A stretch of 64,000 nucleotides of DNA from assembly GCF_001625215.2 (NCBI RefSeq), contig NC_030383.2, forward strand, positions 5,096,779 through 5,160,778, given 5' to 3'. How positions within the stretch are numbered: the first letter of the stretch is position 1; each line of letters starts with the position of its first letter. Made by a program: the position numbers and the translations under genes. This DNA is from Daucus carota subsp. sativus (Eukaryota > Streptophyta > Magnoliopsida > Apiales > Apiaceae). Positions 36,174-45,270 of this stretch are shown here, piece by piece. Below the pieces are notes generated by a model. The model had not been told where the DNA came from. It saw only the letters and a list, made by a program, of their open reading frames with translations, and ran no database searches.

Positions 36174-36821
36174 CTAACCACCCGGCCTCGCAATCGGCCC
36201 TGCCGGCGTTCGGAACCATGCCGTGACTGCATCATTCACACACAAGTGAAACTGCGCCGTTTTGCCTTGACGCCTCGCATCAATGCACTCGTCGCAGTAA
36301 CTATAAGTCCATCTCTCAGGAACAAAACAGGGCTCCTCGATTACAGGATAATAATTATACAAATTGCGAACACGATTATTGTAATCTTCGAACTCTTGTA
36401 CTGCGATTCGATCATAATACGACAAAGCAGGCCACACGACAAAACCAGGAACGCTACTTGTGCTGAGATGATTGAAGTTATGAGGGGCTAGAGGAGGGTT
36501 TGTGTGGGAATTTGTGGGTTTTGATTTTCGTCTACGGTTTCTTGATCGCTTTAGGATTACAAGAAGAGTGCAGTTTTGTTCTTGGAGGATGAGATTGAAA
36601 CTTGCTTTATTAGTGACGAGGGTTTTGCGTTTCGGGGTGTTGTTGATGTCGACGAGATAGATGGACATCTGGTTGGGAGAGATGCCGATTCTTTGGCTGA
36701 GAAGGGATTGAAGCGCCTTGTAGTCGAGAGAGGGGTGGAGTTTGATTTGGCCTATGTTGAACTCGTGGTTGCCATCGTAGAAAGATACTGGGAGGAATCT
36801 TGGTTTACCCTCTGTAGACAT
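36174..36821 (-). CDS. DUF7138-type plant protein, function unknown
   Basis: Intronless, 215 aa. The N-terminal 90 residues (FLPVSFYDGNHEFNIGQIKL, LLSQRIGISPNQMSIYLVD) match my memory of the plant-specific DUF7138 fold, which resembles a ubiquitin-like or PB1-like beta-grasp arrangement (inference). A basic linker KRSRNRRRKSK at about 92-101 could be a nuclear signal. The C-terminal part has SYCDECIDARRQGKTAQFHLCVNDAV, with Cys and His residues that could bind zinc (inference). Members are uncharacterised. The 5' leader is GA-rich (36823-36857). A TATAAAT at 36921-36927 lies about 100 bp upstream of the start. The opposite-strand open frames over this locus are shadows. Confidence 0.85.
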   Translation of the reverse strand: MSTEGKPRFLPVSFYDGNHEFNIGQIKLHPSLDYKALQSLLSQRIGISPNQMSIYLVDINNTPKRKTLVTNKASFNLILQEQNCTLLVILKRSRNRRRKSKPTNSHTNPPLAPHNFNHLSTSSVPGFVVWPALSYYDRIAVQEFEDYNNRVRNLYNYYPVIEEPCFVPERWTYSYCDECIDARRQGKTAQFHLCVNDAVTAWFRTPAGPIARPGG

Positions 36822-36920
36822 GAGAGAGAGGGGGGAGAGAGAGAGAGAGGCGTGTTGGAGGAAGTCGAGAGAGATCGAGAGAGAGATGGGAGTAGAGGAA
36901 GTGTGGGTTCTACGCCTTGG

Positions 36921-36927
36921 ATTTATA
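36921..36927 (-). promoter_or_regulatory. TATA box of the DUF7138 gene
   Basis: On the minus strand the sequence reads CCTATAAATCC, with the TATAAAT core about 100 bp before the ATG at 36821. The leader between them contains a GA/CT microsatellite, common in plant 5' UTRs. Confidence 0.55.
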
Positions 36928-37041
36928 GGAAGGCGGTGGGAGTAGAGGGTAATTATGGAATTTTGTTACGAAGTTGCTTGGGGACCAAGGACTGAGCTCG
37001 GAAGATTGAAGTTTGTAAAATCATATTGTGATTTTAAATTT

Positions 37042-37300
37042 ATGGAGCCGTTTGGGTGAGTTTAAAATAAGTGCTTCTTGTTTAAAATAAAAAAGTGGAG
37101 TAGAAGTTAGAAGCAAGTTAAGACTTATAAATGATTAAAGTGTTTGGGAAAGAAGTAGAAATCCTGAAACAAAAGCTAGCATTCATAGCTTTTTATAAGT
37201 GCTTCTTGACTTTTTACACAAACGGTACGAATAATTGCTTATAATTTATAAACCAGAAGCGAAGCTTTTAAGCTCTAAACAAACACCACCTCTATAGGCT
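37042..37300. mobile_element. hAT-like MITE
   Basis: Starts GGAGCCGTTTGGGTGAG and ends AACAAACACCACCTC. The interior (AAGTGCTTCTTGACTTTTTAC, GAAACAAAAGCTAGCATTC) is the inverse of the element at 19013-19268. Confidence 0.6.
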
Positions 37301-37332
37301 CATAAGCTTCTTCTTCGGTTTCCATCAATTAC

Positions 37333-37528
37333 TAAAGTTGTGTTTGTTTGCAAGAAGAAGACACCGCTTCTGACTTTTTTTTTCTTGACCCGTTTGTTTA
37401 AAGAAGTAGAAGCACTTTTAAGAAGCTGAGAAACATTTTATTAGCTTATTTATTTCTTACTTCTACTCCACTTTTTTACTATAAGTAAGAAGTCACTACT
37501 TTTAAGCTAAACCAAAAGGCCCCTAAAT
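37333..37528. mobile_element. hAT-like MITE, second copy
   Basis: GTTGTGTTTGTTTGCAAG at the left and AAGCTAAACCAAAAGGCCCC at the right, with AGAAGTAGAAGCACTTTTAAG inside. Same family as the preceding element. Confidence 0.5.
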
Positions 37529-37540
37529 GTCGAAAATAAT

Positions 37541-37702
37541 TACTCTCTTTGTTTTTTTATATGACACTTTTAGCTTGAGCACGTATCTTTAGGTGGGTTG
37601 ATCGGGTAAAAATTATTATTTTTAATTAATTTTGTTTGTGAATTAAAAACAAAATGTGTGACAAAAAATCAAATGTCATATATTAAAAAAACAGAGGGAG
37701 TA
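37541..37702. mobile_element. Stowaway-like MITE, short
   Basis: TACTCTCTTTGTTTTTTTAT at the left and AAAAACAGAGGGAGTA at the right are inverted copies bounded by TA. Confidence 0.65.
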
Positions 37703-37744
37703 GTTAAGAGCCGTCGAGGAGATTATAGGAAAATAATGTCCTTA

Positions 37745-38058
37745 GAACATCTGCAAGGGTGTTATGTATATTTGTTAGTTATAATATAATATATGAATAA
37801 TCATTTAAAATTATAACTAATAGGTTTTGGGTTCACTCTAATGGTGTTAGGTATAATTATTTTATCTAAATTATACATAATAGTTTTAGAGGTTTTACAA
37901 ATATAGCTACCCCAATTTTAGTTATCTATATGTTTTTGCTAAGAGGTAATGGTTGAAGTGTTAAATTTTTACATATTATCTAAAATGTGCCACATAGATG
38001 TCATGTAGGTGCCATATAAGCAGTTTTACCTAACAGGTCTAATGCCTTGGAGTTGCTC
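37745..38058. mobile_element. Harbinger-like MITE (empty-site sibling)
   Basis: GAACATCTGCAAGGGTGTTATG at the left end and CCTTGGAGTTGCTC at the right. It aligns along its whole length with 4997-5459, apart from the SINE present there. Confidence 0.8.
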
Positions 38059-38390
38059 AAACAAGGGGGTTATTTTGGAATTAGATCTTTCTAAAGTTAT
38101 ATAATTATTTAATACCAAATTATATGACATTTATAATACTAACTAAAATTCGATGTTGGATAATCATAACTTAAACTAATCTTAACTTATAAGCTAGATT
38201 ATTAAGAAGATATTTTCGAAAATAATCATATCAACTAATTTTGAAGTTCTCAGTTTTGCCGTCAAAAATTCTGATAAGAATAACTATTTTTGAAAAAATG
38301 TAGTCGAAATTAGTTAATTTTTGTATATATTTTAGATTTTTATTAAATGACAGGTAATTTTGAATATAAAATTTTATTTTAAATATTAAG

Positions 38391-38703
38391 TACTCTCTCC
38401 TTCCCACCAGATTCTTTACAGTTTTTTTTTGGAATATCTCATCCAATTCATTAATCTTTACATTTCAAAACTTACCAAAAATAGTCGATAGGTCCCCATC
38501 ACTATCCAACTTTTCCTCTCTTTTGACACTAGTTTTCTCTCTTTTCAGACTACTTCTACTCCACTATCTCCTTTTTATAAATTAAAAATTAGTAAGTCCC
38601 ATCACTTCACCAATTTTTCTTTTTCTTTTTCACTACTTTATACATATTTCATAATGTTCGTGCCCAAACCAAACGTAAATAATTGACTGGAACGGAGGAA
38701 GTA
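38391..38703. mobile_element. Stowaway-like MITE
   Basis: TACTCTCTCCTTCCCACCAG at the left and ACTGGAACGGAGGAAGTA at the right. Ends are inverted copies with TA at each border. Interior AT-rich. Confidence 0.6.
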
Positions 38704-39461
38704 TTTTTTTGGCAAAAATAAGGAGTTCTTGTATCGAAGCAGATAACTCAATTCACAATATACTAGCGCAACGTTTTCGTTTAGTCTGAGGTAGAGATGT
38801 TAAATTAAACGACTGACCATCCGCTGGATGAGAAGCCCATTTTACCCGATTCATTAACCCTCATTGCATGATCCCATTATTAAATCACAAAGTTAAACCT
38901 CACCGAAATATTATTTTAATATTATAATTTAAAATATGTAAACATATAAAAAATTATTAAATAGTTATCTGATTAGTACAACACTTTTTTCACCGCACTT
39001 TTTCCGTTTATTCACCTGGAATTTTAAAGAATATTTTTTATTTAAAAAATCCGGGTGTATTCAATTAAAATTTTACTAATAAATATATCAGAATCCCGAG
39101 TTGATAGATTTTTCTACACTTTAACATTTTGTGAGATTGTTCAGATATTTTAAATTTTTTAAAATTCTATCCAAATACATGAGATTCCAAATAATTCTGC
39201 TTAAAATCAAAATCTGATATACCCCGTTAAAATCTATTATTCATATATAATCCATTACAATCTCATTCGAATACATTCTCATAGCATCATTTGTGATATT
39301 TTTTTTGCTCATTATGGTATCTTGTTATAAAAAGATTGGGATGCATAATCTTTTTTATTATCGATCAATAATTTATCCTCTCCAAACATTTACTGCTTGC
39401 AGCAAATGTTTTTGTTTCTAAAACGTAAACACATCTTCCAGCTCTGGCTGTAAAATTCATA
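38704..39461. other. Upstream region of the GT31 gene
   Basis: AT-rich, no gene. It holds the promoter of the following glycosyltransferase gene. No single TATA box could be picked out of the A/T background. Confidence 0.4.
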
Positions 39462-41278
39462 ATGCATTCTCTTCAACAAAACCTTGAAAGGTCCTCTGCT
39501 AAGAAATACTCATGTCAAAATATATCAAAACTCTTAGCAGTTTCAGGCCTGATCTTCTACTTGTCCTTCATATTTTTTCTTTTGCATAATCAATTAAGTT
39601 ATCTTACTCAGAACATTCTGCCCCCCTTGCTTCTCAATCAGCCATGTCCAATCACCTCTAAATATTCCAAAAATTCACCCACTGAAATTAACCATCTTGT
39701 GTTTGGACTCCTTGGCTCTGCAAAAGCATGGAAACATCGAAAATCTTACATAGAATCATGGTGGAGGCCTAATGTCACTAGAGGATACCTCTACCTTGAC
39801 ACCATACCATCACCAGAATTCTTCCCTTGGCCTTCATCTTCTCCTCCTCTTCGGATCTCGGAGGATATCTCCAAGCTTCTGAATGAAACCAAGCATGTTG
39901 CTCCCATCATGGCACGTATGGTGCATGGAATACTTGAGGTTTTCAAGCAAGAACATGTAGGTGTCAGGTGGTTTGTCATGGGAGATGATGATTCTATTTT
40001 TTTCGTGGAAAATTGGGTGAATGTGCTTGGAAAATATGACCATACTAAGTATTTTTACATTGGAGGGCAGTCGGAGGATATTTGGTCGAATGATAATTTC
40101 TCATTCGACCAGGGGTTTGGTGGAGCTGGATTCGCGTTGAGTTATCCTTTAGCACAAGCACTTGCAAATAATGTGGAGGATTGTTTGAGGAGATATCCTC
40201 ATTTAACTAGTGCAGATTATATTACAATGACTTGCATAGCTGACCTCGGAGTTTCTCATACTGCAGAGAAGGGTATTCACCAGGTATCTTACACTCTGTG
40301 TGTGATTTTTCATTATAGAATTATGACTCGCGATTGATTATCTTATGCTTAAATATTATAAGATTTACTTGTTAGAATATAATATGATCATGGTAAACCC
40401 TTCTCTCCCAACACTTTGAGGTTTTGGGAGAATTGACCAATTAACGTGGTGTCAGAGCTCAGGCTCACGGCTCCCACAGAATTGGTCACTTAACAATACT
40501 GACTTGAAGTTCAGATAAGTAAACCATTTCCGGTTTTATTTCAATGTATATTATTTCAGGTTGATCTTAGTAACGACATATCAGGGTTTCTATCCTCTCA
40601 TCCACAAGTCCCGTTGATGTCTTTGCACCACTTTGATGTTGTTAAGCCAATCTTCCCCTCCAAAAATCGTTCTGAATCAGCAATGCATCTAATGAAAGCT
40701 GCAGATTTTGACCAATCTCGAATACTGCAGCAAACAATCTGCTACGACAGAAAAACCAATTGGTCAGTTTCAGTTTCGTGGGGCTACTCTGCACATATAT
40801 ACCAGAAAATCATTCCTCGTAGTATTTTAAGAAAACCCCTTAAAACATTTTGGGCATGGAGGAAGAATAGTACAAAGCCGCATTATATGTTTAACACGAG
40901 ACCAGAGTCTAAGGATCCATGTGAAACTCCTCATATATTTTACCTTGACAATGTAAAACAAATCAGCCCAGAAAGTGAAATTGTTACCAGTTATGTCCGA
41001 GATGCAACTCAAGGTCCGTCATCTTGTTCATCTGGGAAAAAATCTGCAGACCGTATCAACACAATTCAGGTCTTTTCACCGGCCACAAAGCATATTGAGG
41101 TGAGTGATATAACAACTTTGAATATGTATTCTTTTAATTTTTATACATACTTAAATACATTTACGTATTCCAGACAGGAAGAAGTGAATGCTGCGACTTT
41201 GCAAATCAATTGGGCAGGGGCAAGGCTAAGATGAAAGTGAATATCAGGTCATGCGCAGCAGATGAAATAATAGCTTAA
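39462..41278 (+). CDS. DUF604 / GT31-type Golgi glycosyltransferase
   Basis: Fringe-like putative beta-1,3-glycosyltransferase of the plant DUF604 family. Exons 39462-40283, 40560-41099 and 41174-41278 give 488 aa with phases closing. The N-terminus is cytosolic and basic, followed by one membrane segment (LLAVSGLIFYLSFIFFLLHN, about residues 24-43), as in type II Golgi enzymes. Then come HLVFGLLGSAKAWKHRKSYI and ESWWRP. The metal and nucleotide-sugar binding motif MGDDDSIFF is at about 173-181, and YIGGQSE with GFGGAGFALSYPLA follows. Exon 3 ends with TGRSECCDFANQ and NIRSCAADEIIA. The acceptor sugar is unknown. Intron 1 contains a TRIM insertion. The stop codon lies at the left edge of the duplicated block 41267-42010. 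Reading through the introns gives misleading shorter frames. Confidence 0.92.
40371..40495 (+). mobile_element. TRIM-type element in intron 1 of the GT31 gene
   Basis: TGTTAGAATATAATATGATC starts and GGTCACTTAACA ends the segment, with GTGGTGTCAGAGCTC (primer-binding site like TGGTATCAGAGC) inside. TTACT and ATACT flank it, an imperfect 5-bp duplication. Related to 35725-35890. Confidence 0.6.
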
Positions 41279-42010
41279 TTGATTAAGCTATACTACAATT
41301 CAGATCCTTAATGATTTCTTATACTTAATTTTCCAGATTTTATTGATTTGTGTAATAGTACTGCAGCAGTATTACAGTATTCCATTAATGTGAAGAGCTG
41401 TATTCCTAATTTGAAAATAGTTGCGCACACATTCTAGTAAATTATGCTCTGCAAAAGTACGGATATTGAACATTTATGTAAAGAGGATCAGAGGAGGGAT
41501 ACTAGTGAACTTGCATCATCTGCGATGTGCAAATATAAATGCTAGTTCCAGATTGATATTAGTAAACGATATACACTAATTCATCTATGAAGTTCACTTC
41601 TATTCTTTTAACTTTTAAAAGAGTTTGTAGTCTAAATGTACGCGTATTACAGATGTTTAACCCGACTTGCAAGTTATGGGTTAACAGGAAAAGGATAAAG
41701 GCCAGGAATGAAAATTGAGAACTATTCCATATCAGTAGTCTGTAGACCAAAAATGACGAAGTGCTGGAATAAGTAGAGGCCGGTACCTTTCCAACCGAGG
41801 TGGGCTGTGAGAATGCCAGCTGAGATTTTTCCAGGATTGAACCCCAGCAAAAGCTTTTTCTGCATTAACATTTGATATTACTATAGCAGTTGGAGCTGAT
41901 AACCAAAAACTGTATCAACAATAACAGGAAGAACAAGTTTGATCTCTCAATTATCATCGAGCCTGAATCAGCTTATAGTATTACTATAAAATTGGGGAAT
42001 ATATTATATT
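41267..42010. repeat. Segmental duplication A (CTF7 3' end), copy 1
   Basis: Matches 44519-45270 over about 740 bp with scattered substitutions and small indels. It begins AATAATAGCTTAATT, overlapping the stop of the GT31 gene. It contains a damaged copy of the last CTF7 exon (41722-41859). The F-box gene lies between the copies. Confidence 0.88.
41722..41859 (-). pseudogene. Orphan copy of the last CTF7 exon
   Basis: 138 nt, against 139 in the intact exon (44981-45119). The acceptor (ATGCAG) and the residues [17 protein letters not shown] survive. A single-base deletion near the end shifts the frame (VYRLLIW in place of VYRTTDME). No other CTF7 exons adjoin it. Confidence 0.85.
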
Positions 42011-42215
42011 ACATGAATCTATGTTACTCTGACTCCTCTATTTAGGTTGTCGTACCCGTGTCGGATAATTGGACACGACACTTGTTTCATGTCGGATTCT
42101 TTCACTAAAATGTGGACACTTTGACCAATTTAAAAATTAAATACGAGTAAAACTTACAATTCAAAAGAAATATGCGAGAAAATAGAAAGAAGCAAAAATG
42201 GGATTAAATTACTTA

Positions 42216-42440
42216 TTAGCTAGATTTCAACTCCATTATATATATGCTCCTCTTTAAAAATTTCAAGTCCACAACTATGACCTCGTCTGCAGATTGAATT
42301 CCTTCATCATTGTAAGGAGACTTAGAAATCTGCATCCGAGCATATGCTGCGTTTATAGATGAAACACTGGCAAGGAAAGCTTCACACGATGTTTTTTTCT
42401 GAAGCTTTTGGATCACAAAGAGAAATTTGCAAGTAAAATT
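42216..42440 (-). pseudogene. DUF641 (GIL1/IRK-interacting-type) gene fragment
   Basis: The frame reads EAFLASVSSINAAYARMQIS, then KSPYNDEGIQSADEVIVVDL and KFLKRS. This resembles the N-terminal DUF641 motif of GRAVITROPIC IN THE LIGHT 1-like proteins (there: ISAVKAAYAQLQ, SPYDPDGIQAAD, as I recall). The open frame stops after 66 codons, before the rest of the domain. No neighbouring exons were seen. I call it a relict. Confidence 0.6.
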
Positions 42441-43122
42441 TGAAGCAATATTAGATGAAGTTTAAACCAAAAAACTTGGTCTTACAAATATTTTATAATT
42501 TCATTTCTAAGAATACAATCTGCACTTTTACGACTTAGAATGCAACTTTATTTCTGGTCCCGAGCCAATCTTAAAAAGAAATTTAGAAATAACAAAATAA
42601 GTAAAGTTTTGGTTGCTAAATTTGCAAATTACATTTTTAAAACCAAGTATAAAAAGTTATGTTTTTAGAATTTATTTTATATAAAAACCGTATTTTGGAA
42701 ATAAAATCTATAAAAAACAGTATTTTGAAAAGAAAAAAAAACGTTTCCTCCTATCTTGACTATATAATCCCTCCGTCCTAACTAGCTACTTTGTATTTTT
42801 ATGATCAAATTGACCCAATTTTGACTGAAATTTATATATATTAAATAATTGAAAAAATTTATAAAAAATATATTATTAAAATCAATATTTATTATTTTTT
42901 AATTTTTAGAGAATATGTAAAAATAGTTACTCATTCGGGTCAATTTGAACACAAAAAGTGACGAAAGAAGTGCAGGGGAGTAACTGATTAGAATTTCATT
43001 CGGCGTGGGAGGTGGGACATTGACCATATATCTCATACTTGTTATATATAGTCTTGCAGATTAGCCTACATGAACCCTAATTGTTTTTTTTCATACACAA
43101 GAAAAATAACTCGTATCTGATC
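42441..43122. other. F-box gene upstream region
   Basis: AT-rich. 42770-42977 has weak Stowaway-like ends (CCCTCCGTCCTAACTAG and a worn CAGGGGAGTAACT). No gene is seen. Confidence 0.4.
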
Positions 43123-44259
43123 ATGGCAACTGATGAAAACCCTAACCCTAACCCCAACCCCATCCTTCTGGAGGAGCTCATCTCTAACATTCTCTCAAGA
43201 CTTCCCGTGAAGACTCTTCTACGATTCAGGTGCGTTTGTAAGTCATGGTTGTCTCTTATTTCTGCTCCTGATTTCATTAGAACTCATCTCCTTAACTCAA
43301 CTCACTCTACTCATCACCATCATCTCATTCTAAGCGAGGTGCCCCTTTCAAACCATGTTTATCGACCATTTATCGGAATCGAGGGCCCCTCCGAGTACCT
43401 CAGGCTTCCGAGTTGTTCCCTCTATTCTTTGCTTAATGATCATGAGTCTGCAGAGGCTATTGAACTTGACTATCCTATGAAAAATATAGATAGGTTTACG
43501 TATGTGGTGGGTTCTTGTAATGGCTTGATTTGTTTAGCGTGTTTTGATACTAGTACATTCTTGTGGAACCCGTCCACTAGAAAATCAAGAAGATTGCCAA
43601 ATCTTGAAGATGATCATACAGTGTTTGGGTTTGCCTACGATGAATCTAATGATGAATTTAAAGTATTTGCTTTCATAGCTAATTCTGGTCGTGATCTTAA
43701 TGAATTAGTATATTATAAAGCTTCGGTTTATGGCTCAAAATCTGATTGTTGGAGAATGATTGAAAATCTTACTTTTGGGGAAGTATCGGAACCAGGGACG
43801 TTAGCAAATGGAGCTATAAACTGGGTTGCGAAGAAGGATTCGGATAATTATATAGTTTCTCTTGATATAGAAACAGAGATGTATCGAGAAATTATGCTTC
43901 CACAAGATAAGAAAGATTTAGACAGTTTGAGCTTGCACACTCTGGACAAAAAACTTTGTGTGGTATGTTATATCGGGAATACTCATGCTGATTTTTGGAT
44001 AATGAACGAGTACGGTGTGGAAGAGTCTTGGACAAAATTGTTCAAATTTTCTTATATGGACGATCAACTACCATGGAACCCCCGGCTAATACCTATCTGT
44101 TTCTTCTTAAGCGGTGACATTTTAATGTTTATAGAGTCAGCCATAGTACGATACAAGCCCAAGGATAACAAATTCGAGGTTCTCTTACACGCAGATAATC
44201 TTTCAGAAGCTCATGTGAATGTTTACGTCGAGAGTCTGGTCTCACCCCATCCAAACTGA
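43123..44259 (+). CDS. F-box protein, CPR1/CPR30-like with FBA-type repeat domain
   Basis: Intronless, 378 aa. The start is the Met at 43123; the open frame extends upstream only through a non-ATG start. An F-box is at residues 13-55 (LLEELISNILSRLPVKTLLR, then FRCVCKSWLSLISAPDFI), which binds SKP1 in an SCF ubiquitin ligase. The rest is the F-box-associated beta-propeller-like region: VVGSCNGLICLA, LWNPSTRKSRRLP, VFGFAYDES, ANGAINWVA, YREIMLPQ and SWTKLFKFS. The target protein is unknown. The N-terminal NPNPNPNPI is encoded by a telomere-like run of CCCTAA repeats (43140-43165). It stands between the two copies of duplication A. It is intact, with no frameshift. Confidence 0.93.
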   Translation: MATDENPNPNPNPILLEELISNILSRLPVKTLLRFRCVCKSWLSLISAPDFIRTHLLNSTHSTHHHHLILSEVPLSNHVYRPFIGIEGPSEYLRLPSCSLYSLLNDHESAEAIELDYPMKNIDRFTYVVGSCNGLICLACFDTSTFLWNPSTRKSRRLPNLEDDHTVFGFAYDESNDEFKVFAFIANSGRDLNELVYYKASVYGSKSDCWRMIENLTFGEVSEPGTLANGAINWVAKKDSDNYIVSLDIETEMYREIMLPQDKKDLDSLSLHTLDKKLCVVCYIGNTHADFWIMNEYGVEESWTKLFKFSYMDDQLPWNPRLIPICFFLSGDILMFIESAIVRYKPKDNKFEVLLHADNLSEAHVNVYVESLVSPHPN

Positions 44260-44518
44260 ATTTTGCAGGCTACAATAAGTGAGAGTAATAAATCCACAGG
44301 CCGGGCTGAGGACACATTAGGTCCCTGGCTAGCTCTGATCTTCATTTGGCTTGGTTATTAGTGATTGTAATTTGTAAGAATTTATTTTGAACATTTGCTT
44401 GGTTATTAGTGATTGTGTAAGGATTTGCTAGCTCTGATCTTCATTAGGTTTGTTTAGCTTGTATGCATGGGTTCATCGTTCTTCTGCTAATGCATGTGGT
44501 ATGCTCGGATTTTTTTCA

Positions 44519-45270
44519 ATAATAGCTTAATTAACTAAGCTATACTGCACCTGAGATCCTTGTTAATTTCTTATACTTTATCTTCAAGGTCTGTTATTGA
44601 TTCTTGTCATAGCACTGCAGCAGTATTACAGTATTCCATCTATGTGAAGAGCTAAATTAAAAAGAGCTGTATTCCTAATTTGAAAATAGTTGCACACACA
44701 TTCTAGTAACTTATGCTCTGCAAAAGTACGGATATTGAACATTCATGAAAAGAGGATCAGGGGAGGGATACTAGTGAACTTGCAATGCACATATACAAAT
44801 GCTAGTTCCAGATTGATATTAGTAAACGATAGTATATGTTAATTCATCTATGAAGTTCACTTCAAACGTTTAAAAGAGTTTGTAGTCTAACATGGTAAGC
44901 GTATTACAGATGTATAACCCGACTTGCAAGTCATGGGGTAACAGGAAGAGGATAAAAAGGCTAGGAATGGAAAAGGAAAACTACTCCATATCAGTAGTTC
45001 TGTAGACCAAAAACGACGGAGTGCTGGAATAAGTAGAGGCCAGTGCCTTTCCAACTGAGGTGGGCTGCGAGAATGCCAGCTGAGATTTTTCCAGGATTGG
45101 ACCCGAGCAAAAGCTTTTTCTGCATCAACAATTTGATATTACTATAGCAGTTGGAGCTGATAACCAAAAACTGTATCAACAATAACAGGAAGAACAAGTT
45201 CGATCTCTCAATTATCATCTAACCTCAATCAGCTTAGAGTATTACTATAAAATTGGGAAACCATATTATG
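44519..45270. repeat. Segmental duplication A, copy 2 (functional CTF7 3' end)
   Basis: Partner of 41267-42010. It starts AATAATAGCTTAATTAACTAAGC and contains the intact last exon of CTF7 and part of the preceding intron. Its left flank is F-box 3' DNA instead of the GT31 gene. Confidence 0.88.

Noticed and set aside
36576-36995. 139-codon plus-strand open frame
   Set aside because: It is antisense to the DUF7138 gene and its GA-rich leader; the repetitive Glu/Arg composition comes from the microsatellite.
42770-42977. Stowaway-like ends near CCCTCCGTCCTAAC
   Set aside because: The right end is too worn to establish inverted repeats or TA borders.
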